A stretch of 64,000 bases of DNA, taken from Geomonas silvestris (GTDB lineage: Bacteria > Desulfobacterota > Desulfuromonadia > Geobacterales > Geobacteraceae). The notes under the pieces were generated by a model. That model made no database searches, was not told where the DNA came from, and saw nothing but the letters and a program-made list of their open reading frames with translations. The DNA is taken from positions 558,001 to 622,000 of the forward strand of contig NZ_BLXX01000001.1 in assembly GCF_014193515.1 (NCBI RefSeq), read 5' to 3'. Positions 38,866 through 48,082 of the stretch are shown here, in pieces; positions within the stretch are counted from its first letter, which is position 1, and each line of letters starts with the position of its first letter. Both the position numbers and the translations under genes were made by a program.

Positions 38866-39460
38866 CTATGCTCGAAGCTGAGGAAATCGACCGAGGCGGT
38901 CAGCGCCATTGATCTCCGGGGTAAAGTTCACTCCCCGAATGATGGGATCTGGGATGTGCCGGGGGGATTTCGGGTCCCGAGCGATCCGTTGCGCTATAGT
39001 CACCAACAGGTTCTCAGCGTTTATTCCGGCAGCCTTGGTGAAGTTGAACGTCCCAGAGTCTCTACTTCTTGGGATATAGGCGTATACCACGACCGGTACC
39101 ACGTCCCAGATCAGCGAATCCGATCTCATTTCGTTGCACCGCGATTGCCGCAAGATGTGAACACCAACCTCTGATGCTCTGGGTGCCTCTTCTGATCTCC
39201 ATCAGTGCACCAACACTGTGCATTGGGACTGAGCCATTGTGTCGCGCCCCAAGTGGCACTCCGTCTCGATGAGACGATACATGGGAGATCACGGCTTGGT
39301 AGTCCTCTCGACTGAACGATTGGGTGGTTAGCTTGCACTTAATATGAATCGTCCCCTCCGAACCAGCACACCACTTAAAATCTTGAGCGACAGGTTGACC
39401 ATCTTTGACCAGCTTGCTTAGGGTAGTACATGGTATCCACTCCAGTAGTTGATCTGGCAT
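38866..39460 (-). pseudogene. Frameshifted hypothetical gene
   Basis: The frame from the ATG at 39460 (GGAGG 6 bases upstream) codes 95 sensible residues (EWIPCTTLSKLVKDGQPVAQ onward), then runs into Arg/Gly-rich residues and a stop near 39062. A second frame that takes over near 39125 continues SDSLIWDVVPVVVYAYIPRS to 38866 with good coding character. Joined, they give about 195 residues with no recognised domain. Either a true frameshift mutation or a sequencing error explains this. Confidence 0.55.
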
Positions 39461-39497
39461 TAGAGACCTCCTTGGCGCACCTGAAAAGAATCACCGA

Positions 39498-40367
39498 TCA
39501 TGTGACGAATCTGTTTGTGAGAATTACGGGTGGACTCACAGCGAGATCGACTCGACCTTTTTCATCAAACGAGATCCCCTCGTTCAGAAGCTGGTTTCGC
39601 TGCTGATCAGTTCCGTCGGGCAGTTCGGCGAACTTACCATCGGCACCCACCACACGGTTCGTCAGCATCTTGTAACCATGGTTACGTGCACCGACCAGCA
39701 GCGAGCGCACCGGTTGATTCCTATTCGGTACTCCATACGCCCACATGCTAACTTCGGAGTATGTCGTTACACTGCCGGAAGGCACCTGCCGTTGCAGAAC
39801 ACCTACAAGGTCTTTCCAGTTCACCATTTCTCCCTGAGGACACTCTGAGGTCTCTTTGAGGTGCAACTCAACCTGCTTGAATGCATTAGACAAGTCCTCA
39901 AGATCGGACAGGAACATAAGAGGAATGAACCCTTCTGGATCAGAAAATTGTTTTCCGTTCTGGTCTGTCGGATAGCGGTATCGTTGGTCGAGAGTCTTGT
40001 GATGGCGGTCAACAATTTCGGGGAAATGCTGGCCCGGTGATCCGACCGCTTCAATACCGAAAGGCACTACGAAACGAAACCGAGGGGCCGGGAGGACTTT
40101 TTCGTACATTGAAACGAGTTTGGCGAGATGGTGGGTCTTGGGTGGCTGACTATTCGTTGCTAGGGAAATTGCTCCTTTGAGAAACAGCTCAACGGCATGA
40201 CGGCAAAGGTGAAGAATCACCCGAGTGCTATCGTATCGCGGTGAATATGCGTCTTGGAGTAACGCGTCGCACAGGACCCTACTGCCTTCGAGGAAACCAT
40301 GCGCTAAGGAGAAGTACCGTTCAGCGATTGACAGTCCTTGAATCTCAGATGAATGCAACATTTCCAT
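39498..40367 (-). CDS. HEPN-like / alkyltransferase-like (ATL) fusion protein
   Basis: A 289-residue two-domain protein. Residues 15-95 are helical with CRHAVELFLKGAI and a following HHLAKL, the pattern of HEPN-like domains. Residues 187-276 match the DNA-binding domain of O6-alkylguanine transferases: VPSGSVTTYSEVSMWAYGVP, then NRVV, then LNEGISFDEKGRVDL. The usual active-site PCHR (or PWHR in ATL proteins) is replaced by MLTNR at 234-238, so it cannot transfer alkyl groups and may only bind modified DNA. The combination suggests a sensor of altered DNA linked to a HEPN effector or scaffold. Neighbours are an HNH gene and a DUF2726 gene. Confidence 0.7.
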   Translation of the reverse strand: MEMLHSSEIQGLSIAERYFSLAHGFLEGSRVLCDALLQDAYSPRYDSTRVILHLCRHAVELFLKGAISLATNSQPPKTHHLAKLVSMYEKVLPAPRFRFVVPFGIEAVGSPGQHFPEIVDRHHKTLDQRYRYPTDQNGKQFSDPEGFIPLMFLSDLEDLSNAFKQVELHLKETSECPQGEMVNWKDLVGVLQRQVPSGSVTTYSEVSMWAYGVPNRNQPVRSLLVGARNHGYKMLTNRVVGADGKFAELPDGTDQQRNQLLNEGISFDEKGRVDLAVSPPVILTNRFVT

Positions 40368-40418
40368 TGCATCTACCTCTCACATAATTTTGTTGGCTCA
40401 GGACAAACGTGCAGGATT

Positions 40419-41159
40419 TCACCCTTCCGATATGGCCACCGCCTGACGACACTTCGGGAATGTCGAACATGCCCAGAAGAACTTACCAGCATGTGGCCCA
40501 CTCTTGGCTTGCCGCTTGACCATGGTCGCACCACATTTTTCGCACATCGGCATCTGAGTGGCTTCTGACTGCGCGACTGCCAGTGTCGGTTTCGCCTCGC
40601 TGATTGACGCCGGTTGCGATGGAGCAGATTCCTGATTTTTGGGTTGCGTGGTTGTGGGTGCGTTCGCGGCCAACTTAAACGTCTCGACCAGCTTGTCCCT
40701 TACCTCCTGAATCTGGTATCCCTTCTTTGCGGAGAATCGAGCAATCGGAATCCCCGCACGGTTCAAGGCATGATCAACAAAGACATCCCTCTCGGCTCGA
40801 TCTTCCCGTCCATGGGACTGGTCATCCAGTTCCACCACTCCGAGGACAGCAAGGTCGGTGGCAGAACATACCACAAAGTCAACGTGCTTCTGGTTCACCT
40901 TGTTCAAGGCGCTGGCACGCCTACTGTTGGACAACCCCTTCGCCGGTTTGACGAGATCGCCGAGACGGACCTTTCCAAAGACCCGGTAGTTGTTGGCCAG
41001 AGCCTGTTCGAGCACCCCGAGGAATGACCGCTCGGCTGGAGAGAATAAGGTTTCCCTGCTGTCAAAGGGAAGCGAGCCGTTTTTTGGCGCTTTGGCTTTT
41101 AACGCTGCCATCAATCCCGCGAGGAGGATAAGGATAACAAAAATTACGACAAGGTTCAC
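40419..41159 (-). CDS. DUF2726 protein with C-terminal topoisomerase-type zinc ribbon
   Basis: A 246-residue protein with an N-terminal membrane helix (about 4-21), a DUF2726 domain (about 40-155; HVDFVVCSATDLAVLGVVEL is the restriction-endonuclease-like core of that family), a Pro/Thr-rich linker, and a zinc ribbon with CEKCGATMVKRQ...FWACSTFPKC at the end, as in type IA topoisomerase tails. The likely role is DNA binding or cleavage at the membrane. The GTG at 41159 has GGAG 8 bases upstream; a GTG three codons earlier is possible. Confidence 0.8.
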   Translation of the reverse strand: MNLVVIFVILILLAGLMAALKAKAPKNGSLPFDSRETLFSPAERSFLGVLEQALANNYRVFGKVRLGDLVKPAKGLSNSRRASALNKVNQKHVDFVVCSATDLAVLGVVELDDQSHGREDRAERDVFVDHALNRAGIPIARFSAKKGYQIQEVRDKLVETFKLAANAPTTTQPKNQESAPSQPASISEAKPTLAVAQSEATQMPMCEKCGATMVKRQAKSGPHAGKFFWACSTFPKCRQAVAISEG

Positions 41160-41391
41160 TTGGGTCACTCCGAATGGAAAAAGTACCGTTAGAAGCTATC
41201 ATAAACGAGTCAAGATTGAAATGGTTTCATAATCATATCGCTATCACCCCCGAGAGAAACCTTGTATGGTATCGCAGTAAATGGATCGTCCTCCCCTTGC
41301 CTAACCCGCTATAATGCAATTGATTTTCCTCAAAGGAAGCTGTACGATCCCCCTACAAATTCCATTTTGTCACCTGCTCACGGGTTCTATA

Positions 41392-41981
41392 ATGGCAGCC
41401 AAAGATCGTTAAGACTTCCACCGCGACAACCACTACGTGCCACGCCTTTATCTCAAAAGCTGGGGGTCATCTTCCAATCAGGTATGGACTTATCGCATAC
41501 TTGCCCCGCACGAAAGGGTCCCTGTGTGGCAAGAACACTCCACAAAGGGGATTGCCTACCATGCCCACCTTTATACCCGCATTGCAGCCGGTCAGGAGAA
41601 CGATGAAATAGAAAGGTGGCTAGATAATGATTTCGAGTCACCGCAGAGGAACCGATCCAGAAGGCGATTTCCGATTCCCGTTTGACGCCGGAGGACTGGA
41701 GTAGATTGATCAGGTTTGTAGCAGCACAAGACGTGCGCACACCATCTCGATTGCTAAAACATCTCAAGCATTGGCAAGAGGCGATGCCAAAGCTATTGGA
41801 GGAAACCCTACAAGAGACGGTTCGTGTGCTTGAGGCTGCAAAAGCACGAGGTGAAAAAGTAACTGCTCCCGCGAAGTCTCTTCCTTACGTCAGTGCATTT
41901 GCTGAGGTCATGAATGCTGGGAGTATGGGGATCTCCGTATTGGACCAGAAGAGCGAGATGGCATCATACGCTGATTATTAA
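41392..41981 (+). pseudogene. DUF4238-like gene with stop codon and frameshift
   Basis: The frame starting MAAKDR at 41392 hits a TAA after six codons, then continues in the same frame as DFHRDNHYVPRLYLKSWG, the conserved start of DUF4238 proteins. A frameshift near 41640-41680 moves the gene to another frame (SRLIRFVAAQDVRTPSRLLK) that ends at 41981. Intact relatives are about 250-350 residues, so the 3' part may also be shortened. Confidence 0.65.
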
Positions 41982-42038
41982 ATTCCCCAGTCAAATCACC
42001 GACCAGATCAGTTCGTTTCATCTCGGAGGGTGGCAGTC

Positions 42039-42128
42039 GTGACCAAAACAGACATCATTTATAAGGTAGCAAACCGTACGGATTTCCCTACGCGTAGCGG
42101 ATCGCACAAAGCACGACTGAAAGCGTAA
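42039..42128 (+). pseudogene. N-terminal fragment of an HU/IHF-like DNA-binding protein
   Basis: A GTG with CGGAGGG 7 bases upstream starts the frame VTKTDIIYKVANRTDFPTRS, which resembles the first helix of HU/IHF proteins (MTKxDLIxKVAERTG). The match stops after about 18 residues and the frame ends at codon 30. Confidence 0.4.
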
Positions 42129-42187
42129 CTGTAGGTACTGACTAGGCTTGAGCATTTCTGACATTATGCGGACTGGAGACGCTTCTC

Positions 42188-43090
42188 ATGGCAAAAAAGG
42201 CTATCCAAAAACGGTCGCTTTATGCCGTCACATACCTCAACCGATCAGTCAAACAGCCGGAAAAGTTAGAGCAGACATCGCCCGTAGGCGAGTTCCACGC
42301 CAGTCTTTCCAGAAGGGAGTTCCCTTATGATGGTGGGGATGACCCCTCTTTCTTCTCAGCCTCTAAATTCGCAGGTCCCATTACATGGGGCGTGTGTCGT
42401 CCAGATGTTCGTGGCAGGCTCAACCCCGGTGATATTGTAGCTTTTTTCTCAGAAGGAAGGGGGGAATATAAATTTGTAGCAGCTTTGGAAGCTGAATGCG
42501 TAATATCCCAGACGGATATATGGGCAGAAACCACAAAAGAGGATGCCGGCCGTGATAAAACGCCAACAATCTTTCGCAAATATTTGAATTTGCTTATAAG
42601 AAAAACAGATCAAGGATGGGAGCACTACGAACCTGCTCTTCATCCTAAAGAATGGCATGACGACTGGGTCAGGAGAATTTGTAAAAAGAATGAGCTGGCT
42701 CGCAATTATCGAGACAGTGTGATTGCGCAGGCTGCACACTCATTGAGTGTTTGCCCTCCTCCGCTTCCGATTGCGGAGAACTACATAGTCTTCTCTAAGA
42801 AAACAAGCATTGTTTCGCGGGATCCACTTACAGTGGCAACCTACTCCCAAGGTGATTCTGCTGAGGTATGGAAGGAAACAAAACAAGAAGCGGCAATATA
42901 CCGGCTCATTTTCCGGGATACCAAGCGAAAACTTATGACCTCGACAAAGCCGAAACGTCACAGGCATTTCCGCCGAGAGCTTGATGACGGGGAGAATTTT
43001 CTCGCTGAAATGAAGAAATTGGTGGAAACCGCCGAGGAAAACAAGCAGGGGATCGTCGCCGGGGCTCCGACAGGAACGACGTATGCGTGA
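42188..43090 (+). CDS. Nmad/EVE-like hypothetical protein
   Basis: A 300-residue soluble protein preceded by GGAGACGCTTCTC and an ATG. The N-terminal 120 residues (FAGPITWGVCRPDVRGRLNP, then GDIVAFFSEG and FVAALEAE) have the fold pattern of PUA-like modified-base readers such as EVE, ASCH and Nmad2, in which a GD-x-x-x-F strand lines the pocket. The C-terminal half is Lys/Arg-rich and unrecognised. In a defence island such proteins read or help to make modified nucleotides. The assignment is by eye and moderate at best. Confidence 0.55.
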   Translation: MAKKAIQKRSLYAVTYLNRSVKQPEKLEQTSPVGEFHASLSRREFPYDGGDDPSFFSASKFAGPITWGVCRPDVRGRLNPGDIVAFFSEGRGEYKFVAALEAECVISQTDIWAETTKEDAGRDKTPTIFRKYLNLLIRKTDQGWEHYEPALHPKEWHDDWVRRICKKNELARNYRDSVIAQAAHSLSVCPPPLPIAENYIVFSKKTSIVSRDPLTVATYSQGDSAEVWKETKQEAAIYRLIFRDTKRKLMTSTKPKRHRHFRRELDDGENFLAEMKKLVETAEENKQGIVAGAPTGTTYA

Positions 43091-43092
43091 TC

Positions 43093-43569
43093 CTACCCTT
43101 GATCCACATCTTTTACATCGGACATCAGTAAGTGCCTAAGCTCCGTCAGTTCATCAAGTGCCTTGCGAAGGATTGACATGATCTCCTCACACTGACCGTT
43201 TCCGAGGAGGATGAAATACAATCGACGCTCCTGCCCTCGGTTTACTGTGACCCTCCCGAAGAAATCGGTCTGTGCTGCATCTGACCTAGCCTTTCTTGAC
43301 AGACGACGGTGTTTGACGGTGTTGGCCAAATCGCCAACAATGCTTAGGTGATTCGACTCGCTGATGTTATTCTCGATCTCTACCTTCCTTGAAGGGTACT
43401 GCGCAACCAGCCAATCCTTCTCGTTCCACAGATATATCAACATGGATTTGAGTTGGTGCTTGAACTCAAGCTCCGAGGTTCGATAGTGACTCCAGTTGGC
43501 AAGCCGATTCCACAGCCCGAGAGCCTCGAACCAGTTGTCGTGCGGGTTTTTCTGATCAATCAATGCCAT
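43093..43569 (-). CDS. Hypothetical protein coupled to the SRAP gene
   Basis: A 158-residue cytosolic protein starting at the ATG 9 bases after GGAGAGG. It is helical, rich in Trp, Arg and Leu (WFEALGLWNRLANWSHY), with no membrane segment. Its start overlaps the last 14 bases of the SRAP gene, so translation is coupled. No family is recognised. HEPN-like spacing (NHLSIVGDLANTVKHRRL, residues 78-95) is possible but weak. Confidence 0.65.
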   Translation of the reverse strand: MALIDQKNPHDNWFEALGLWNRLANWSHYRTSELEFKHQLKSMLIYLWNEKDWLVAQYPSRKVEIENNISESNHLSIVGDLANTVKHRRLSRKARSDAAQTDFFGRVTVNRGQERRLYFILLGNGQCEEIMSILRKALDELTELRHLLMSDVKDVDQG

Positions 43570-44287
43570 AGTGCTTGCCTCTCCGTGATGCCATGTCCCG
43601 TCCAATTTCAAGAGTCGGATCACCACGGAGCGACACCACCAACTCCGCCGAATCGTTCCTGACATTATTAACCATCGACGACACCGGCCACATCTCCATG
43701 AGATCCACCGGATACGGCTTGAACAGATGTACCAGACCAGCAGGATTCGTCGTATTCCGGTCCAGCCACGTCAATAACCCATCACCAGACAGCATGACCG
43801 GCATCCGACCATGTAGTGGCTCAACAAGCCCATTTGCGGCGGTTGTGAGTATGGTGAACGACTCTACGTCCCCTTCCGGCGATTTCCACGTCTCCCACAG
43901 TCCTGCGAACACCATGGGTGATCCGTCCTTGAGCCGGATGTACCATGGCGTCTTCACCTTCCCCTCCGTCAACCATTCGTAAAATCCCGAGCTAGGTACA
44001 ACACAACGCCGATACCGGACAGCCCTCTTGAATGCAGGTTTCTCGGTAACGGTTTCAGATCGAGCATTGATCATTTTACTGCCGATGGATACATCCTGCG
44101 CCCACGACGGGATCAAACCCCATCGGAGGTGGTCGAGGTGGTTCTGGCCGTCTGCATACTGGCGGATGACTGGGACAATCTGGGTCGGGGCAATATTGAA
44201 GCGGGGAGTGGTGACCGGAGCCTCGGCAAGTCCGAAGATCCCGACGAGGAGTTCAGGGGGGATGTCAAAGGTGAATCGTCCGCACAT
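43556..44287 (-). CDS. SRAP (YedK/HMCES-like) abasic-site-binding protein
   Basis: A 243-residue protein of the SOS-response-associated peptidase family. The catalytic Cys2 follows the initiator Met (MCGRF), with Asn31, Arg76 (NARSET), Glu104 (SGFYEW) and His159 (LHGRMPVML) at the expected places. Such proteins form a thiazolidine cross-link with abasic sites in single-stranded DNA. It is at the right edge of the accessory region beside tRNA-Arg; such genes are often carried by mobile DNA. Confidence 0.93.
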   Translation of the reverse strand: MCGRFTFDIPPELLVGIFGLAEAPVTTPRFNIAPTQIVPVIRQYADGQNHLDHLRWGLIPSWAQDVSIGSKMINARSETVTEKPAFKRAVRYRRCVVPSSGFYEWLTEGKVKTPWYIRLKDGSPMVFAGLWETWKSPEGDVESFTILTTAANGLVEPLHGRMPVMLSGDGLLTWLDRNTTNPAGLVHLFKPYPVDLMEMWPVSSMVNNVRNDSAELVVSLRGDPTLEIGRDMASRRGKHYGID

Positions 44288-44474
44288 GTCGATTCGGCTC
44301 CAGACTATGGTGGTGATTTCCAGATGATAGCCGGAAGGTCAGAGCAATGTAAAGCGGACTTGCCTTCGGGAGCATAACGTGAGGATTGGCGGTGGTAGAT
44401 GCACCCTTCCACGAATTCCATCGATCCATCAACGACTGACCCTATATTGACCCTATGGTCCACAAAATACAAAA

Positions 44475-44505
44475 AAGCACTTAGCTAATTCCAGCTAAGT
44501 GCTTG
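44475..44505 (-). terminator. Terminator of tRNA-Arg
   Basis: AAGCACTTAGCT pairs perfectly with AGCTAAGTGCTT around AATTCC; on the minus strand a T6 run follows, just after the tRNA. Confidence 0.85.
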
Positions 44506-44512
44506 ATTCTTT

Positions 44513-44589
44513 TGGCGTCCCCGAGACGATTCGAACGTCCGACCCCTTCCTTAGGAGGGAAGTGCTCTATCCTGCTGAGCTACGGGGAC
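44513..44589 (-). tRNA. tRNA-Arg (anticodon CCT)
   Basis: A 77-nt cloverleaf on the minus strand: acceptor GTCCCCG/CGGGGAC, D-arm GCTC/GAGC, anticodon stem CTTCC/GGAAG with loop CTCCTAA (CCT, reading AGG), T-arm with GTTCGAAT, discriminator G and encoded CCA. It is the right boundary of the accessory region at 35.4-44.4 kb; tRNA 3' ends are common integration sites, but no second copy of the 3' end was found. Confidence 0.95.
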
Positions 44590-44640
44590 AAAACAGACGA
44601 TCTTTATATCCTAACCGCCCGGGTTTTGCAAGAAATTTTC

Positions 44641-45156
44641 TTAAAACTTGAGCAACGAGAAGCATTTACCTTCGGGCAGCTTCTTCTTCCCTTCCAGGAA
44701 CTCGAGCTCGGCCATGAAGCAGCAGTCGACGATCTCTCCGCCTAACTCTTTCACCATGTCGACCACGGCGCCCATGGTCCCACCGGTCGCCAAAAGGTCG
44801 TCGGCAATCAGGATCCGCTCGCCCTTCTTGATGGCGTCGGTGTGGATCTCGAGGGTGTCGGTGCCGTACTCGAGGTCGTAGGTCTTCTTGAAGGTCTCGG
44901 AGGGGAGCTTGCCGGGCTTTCTCACCAGGACGATGCCGGCACCAAGCTTGTACGCGAGGGCGGCGCCGATGATGAAGCCGCGCGCCTCGACGCCTACTAC
45001 CTTGTCGATCTTCTCGCCGATGTAGCGGTGCGACAAGAGGTCGACCATGCGCTGGAAGGATTTGGCATCAGCCAAAAGTGTCGTGATGTCCTTGAAAAGG
45101 ATCCCTTTTTTGGGGAAGTCGGGGATGTTGCGGATGATGCTCTTTAAATCTTCCAT
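44641..45156 (-). CDS. apt: Adenine phosphoribosyltransferase
   Basis: A 171-residue purine-salvage enzyme making AMP from adenine and PRPP in the cytosol. The PRPP-binding loop is [13 protein letters not shown] (residues 115-127) and [11 protein letters not shown] (55-65) is the conserved pyrophosphate-binding loop. The start [19 protein letters not shown] is the family's standard N-terminus; GGAG is 12 bases upstream, a rather long spacing. It is 73 bp downstream of rpoS on the same strand and probably on the same transcript. Confidence 0.96.
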   Translation of the reverse strand: MEDLKSIIRNIPDFPKKGILFKDITTLLADAKSFQRMVDLLSHRYIGEKIDKVVGVEARGFIIGAALAYKLGAGIVLVRKPGKLPSETFKKTYDLEYGTDTLEIHTDAIKKGERILIADDLLATGGTMGAVVDMVKELGGEIVDCCFMAELEFLEGKKKLPEGKCFSLLKF

Positions 45157-45228
45157 GCTCGCCGGTCGCTCCTTTGGTCCTATTGAAATACACATTCAGC
45201 CGTTCATTACAGTTGCCGTACAGCGCCC

Positions 45229-46224
45229 TTACTCTGGGGGGGGTATCGGGCCGACCATGGGCTGCCCCATGATGTCGGTCGCCTCCACGATCTTCCTCAA
45301 CTTCTCCAGGCTCTTCGCCTCGATCTGCCGGATGCGCTCACGGGTCACGCCGAAGCTGCGCCCGATGGTGTCGAGGGTCTGGGGATCCTTGTCGTCCAGG
45401 CCAAAGCGCAGGGTGAGGATCTTCTTCTCGCCGTCGGAGAGGGTCTCGAACCACTTGCTGACCAGCTCGTACTTGTTGAGGTCCTCCAAAAGTACGGCCG
45501 GCGACACGGTGGAGGTGTCCTCGATGGTGTCGATGAGGAAGTAGTCGTTGTTCTCCCCCATGGGGCGCTCGATGGAGTAGGTCTTCTTCAAAAGCACCAT
45601 GAGCCGCCTAACGTAGGTGATGTTCACGTCGAGGGCGTCGGCCACTTCCTTGATGCTCGGCTCGCGGTTCATCTTCTGCACCAACTCGCGGGTCACCCGA
45701 AGCATCTTGTTGATGTCGTCGGAGACGTGAACCGGAAGCCGGATGGTGCGCGACTGGTTCACGAGGGCGCGCTCGATGGACTGGCGGATCCACCAGGTGG
45801 CGTAGGTGGAGAAGCGGCACTCCTTGGAGAGCTTGAAGCGCTCCACCGCCTTGATGAGCCCCATGTTCCCCTCTTCGATGAGGTCCAAGAAGGGGAGCCC
45901 GCGGTTTATGTAGCGCTTGGCTATCTTCACCACGAGGCGCAGGTTGGAGACGATCATCCGGTCCCGGGCCGCCTTGTCGCCCAGGTCTATCTTCGCCGCC
46001 AGTTCCTTCTCCTCATCGGCGGTCAAAAGCTTGGTCTTCTGGATCTCGCGCAGGTAGAGCTTGATGGCGTCGTCGAAGTGCTCCACGACCGCCGCCTTGA
46101 TCTCTTCCTCCTCGACCTCCGGCTCCACCTCTGCCTCGACGTCCTCGAGCTCGAGGGCGTCCGGGTCCTGCTCGGTATCAAGGAAAATCGGGTCTTTCTC
46201 TTCCAACGTTTCTTCGTTTTCCAT
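45229..46224 (-). CDS. rpoS: RNA polymerase sigma factor RpoS
   Basis: A 331-residue sigma-70-family factor with regions 1.2 ([12 protein letters not shown]), 2 ([18 protein letters not shown]), 3 ([12 protein letters not shown]) and 4 ([20 protein letters not shown]). The N-terminus (1-45) is unusually acidic. It directs stationary-phase and stress transcription, including metal-respiring cultures in Geobacter. It lies directly downstream of pcm and surE, an order known as the surE-pcm-nlpD-rpoS cluster in many proteobacteria (nlpD is absent here). Spacing to pcm is 54 bp. Confidence 0.96.
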   Translation of the reverse strand: MENEETLEEKDPIFLDTEQDPDALELEDVEAEVEPEVEEEEIKAAVVEHFDDAIKLYLREIQKTKLLTADEEKELAAKIDLGDKAARDRMIVSNLRLVVKIAKRYINRGLPFLDLIEEGNMGLIKAVERFKLSKECRFSTYATWWIRQSIERALVNQSRTIRLPVHVSDDINKMLRVTRELVQKMNREPSIKEVADALDVNITYVRRLMVLLKKTYSIERPMGENNDYFLIDTIEDTSTVSPAVLLEDLNKYELVSKWFETLSDGEKKILTLRFGLDDKDPQTLDTIGRSFGVTRERIRQIEAKSLEKLRKIVEATDIMGQPMVGPIPPPE

Positions 46225-46278
46225 GCAAGACTCCTATCGAAACAACAAGCGGGTTCAGTGGTGGCCAGGTGCCGCCGG

Positions 46279-46926
46279 TCAGGCCTCGTCGCTCCAGCCG
46301 TGCCTGCCGATCAGCTTCACGAAACGGCAATCCTCGGTCTCCTGCCGGGTTACCTGCCCATCCTGGTCCTTGACGACCAGGGTGAGGGTCTGATCCTGGC
46401 GGTCGCCCACCGGGATCACCAGCCGCCCGCCGGGGGCCAGCTGGTCTATCAGGCACTGCGGGACCTGGGGCGATCCCGCGGTGACCAAAATCGCGTCGAA
46501 GGGGCCTTCTTCGGGCCACCCCTCGGTGCCGTCACCGATCTTCAGGTTGACGTTCAAAAGCCTTAAGGAATCGAGCGCGCGGCGCGCCTTCAAAGCCAGG
46601 GGACGGATCCTCTCCACCGTGCAGACCTTGTCGGCCAGCGTGGCAAGTACCGCGGCCTGGTACCCGGAGCCGGTTCCGAGTTCGAGGACCCGTTCGCGGC
46701 CGGTGAGCTTCAGCATCTCCGTCATCTTCGCCACGGTGTAGGGCTGGGAGATGGTCTGTTTCTCGCCGATGGGAAGCGAGCTGTCGCTGTAGGCCTGGGC
46801 GGCCATCGCCTCTTCTACGAAGATGTGCCGCGGTATCGACTGCATGGCGCCCAAAACGCGCTGGTCGGTGATGCCGCGCTTCACCAGCTCGGCAACCATT
46901 CTCTTGCGTGAAACCTCAAAATTCAA
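46279..46926 (-). CDS. pcm: Protein-L-isoaspartate O-methyltransferase
   Basis: A 215-residue SAM-dependent enzyme that repairs isoaspartyl residues in aged proteins. Motif I is [11 protein letters not shown] (80-90), and QTISQP (57-62) is the substrate-binding motif. The start appears to be a TTG codon preceded by GAGGGGGCGG, since no ATG with a ribosome-binding site lies nearby. It is in a tight operon with surE upstream and rpoS downstream. Confidence 0.95.
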   Translation of the reverse strand: MNFEVSRKRMVAELVKRGITDQRVLGAMQSIPRHIFVEEAMAAQAYSDSSLPIGEKQTISQPYTVAKMTEMLKLTGRERVLELGTGSGYQAAVLATLADKVCTVERIRPLALKARRALDSLRLLNVNLKIGDGTEGWPEEGPFDAILVTAGSPQVPQCLIDQLAPGGRLVIPVGDRQDQTLTLVVKDQDGQVTRQETEDCRFVKLIGRHGWSDEA

Positions 46927-46990
46927 TTACCGCCCCCTCAATTCCATTAGAGGGGCGAAATATAGCAAATGGCGGGCGCAATGTCCAGCT

Positions 46991-47737
46991 TCAGCGCACT
47001 TCCCACGCCTTCAGGGCGTCGATGGAGGCGTAGTTGGTGAGGTCGATGTGCAGCGGCGTGATGGAGACGTGTCCGCGGCTCACCGCGTGGTAGTCGCTGC
47101 CGGGGATGTCCTCGAAGCTTAGGTCCACGGTGCCGATCCAGTAATAGCTGCGGCCGCGCGGGTCGACCTTGTCGACGATGGTCCCCTTGTAGCTCCTCTT
47201 CCCCTGGTGGGTGATAAGCGGCACCTTCAAAAGTTCCGCCGGCAGGTCCGGGACGTTCACGTTCAAAAAGGTGTCGGGAGGCAACCCTTTTTGCAGGACA
47301 TGTTCCGCGATGCGGGCGGCGCAACCGGCTGCGGCCTCATAGTTGGTACCGGCCTCGCGGGTCACGAGCGACACGGCGATGGCCGGGATCCCCATGAGGG
47401 TCGCCTCGAAGGCGGCGGCCACGGTTCCCGAATAGGTGACGTCATCGCCCACGTTCGCGCCGCGGTTGATTCCAGAAACCACCAGGTCGGGGCGGAAACT
47501 TAGGAGGCTGTGGATGCCTAAGTTGACGCAGTCGGTGGGTGTGCCGTCCACCGAGTAGATGTTGTCGGCGATGCGTGCGGCGCGCAGCGGATGGTGCAGC
47601 GTGAGCGCGTGCCCCACCGCGCTGCGCTCCCTATCCGGTGCGACTACAACCACTTCTGCCATTTCGGCCATGCGTTTGGCCAGAGCGGTAAGTCCCGGAG
47701 CGTGGACCCCGTCGTCGTTGGTAATGAGAACCTTCAC
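46991..47737 (-). CDS. surE: 5'/3'-nucleotidase SurE
   Basis: A 248-residue metal-dependent phosphatase acting on nucleoside monophosphates and polyphosphate. Metal ligands are Asp8, Asp9 (ITNDDG), Ser39 and Asn91 (SGINRGANVGDD). It starts at a GTG following GAGGTG. First gene of the surE-pcm-rpoS-apt run, with 64 bp before pcm. Confidence 0.96.
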   Translation of the reverse strand: MKVLITNDDGVHAPGLTALAKRMAEMAEVVVVAPDRERSAVGHALTLHHPLRAARIADNIYSVDGTPTDCVNLGIHSLLSFRPDLVVSGINRGANVGDDVTYSGTVAAAFEATLMGIPAIAVSLVTREAGTNYEAAAGCAARIAEHVLQKGLPPDTFLNVNVPDLPAELLKVPLITHQGKRSYKGTIVDKVDPRGRSYYWIGTVDLSFEDIPGSDYHAVSRGHVSITPLHIDLTNYASIDALKAWEVR

Positions 47738-48082
47738 CAGACACACCTCGTTACCTGCCCGGGTGTCGGCCGTATATGGGAAAGGTTGCTTGAAGGGTCG
47801 CGGGCGCCTCACCCGTTAAGGCGCTGGCGACGATTCAGGCTGGACCTTTTTCCCATGAGACAACCTTTCGGCCGGGCCAGCGGTTACTTTAACATAATTT
47901 AATTCAGTGGAGCGGTTTTTAACATTAGAGTTGCTGGTACTGGCAGTGGCAGAGGACGTAATGGACGAAAGGGACACATGGGACGAAAGGAGGCAAGGAG
48001 AAAGAGAGCTCGAGTGGGGGGCGATGCGAGAGCCTGTGAACGAAACCTAGCCCCTGCCTCTAGTCGTCCCTAGTCCCTGCCT
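47738..48082. other. Intergenic region without a recognised gene
   Basis: A 345-bp gap. It contains short direct repeats (GGACGAAAGG near 47962 and 47981; CCCTGCCTCTA near 48052 and 48075) and a modest AT-rich stretch (47885-47925) that may hold the surE promoter. No ORF with a ribosome-binding site is seen. Confidence 0.4.

Noticed and set aside
44513-44589. Direct repeat of the tRNA-Arg 3' end marking the other end of the island
   Set aside because: I scanned the accessory region for the tRNA 3' sequence and found no convincing second copy, so the island boundary on the left remains undefined.
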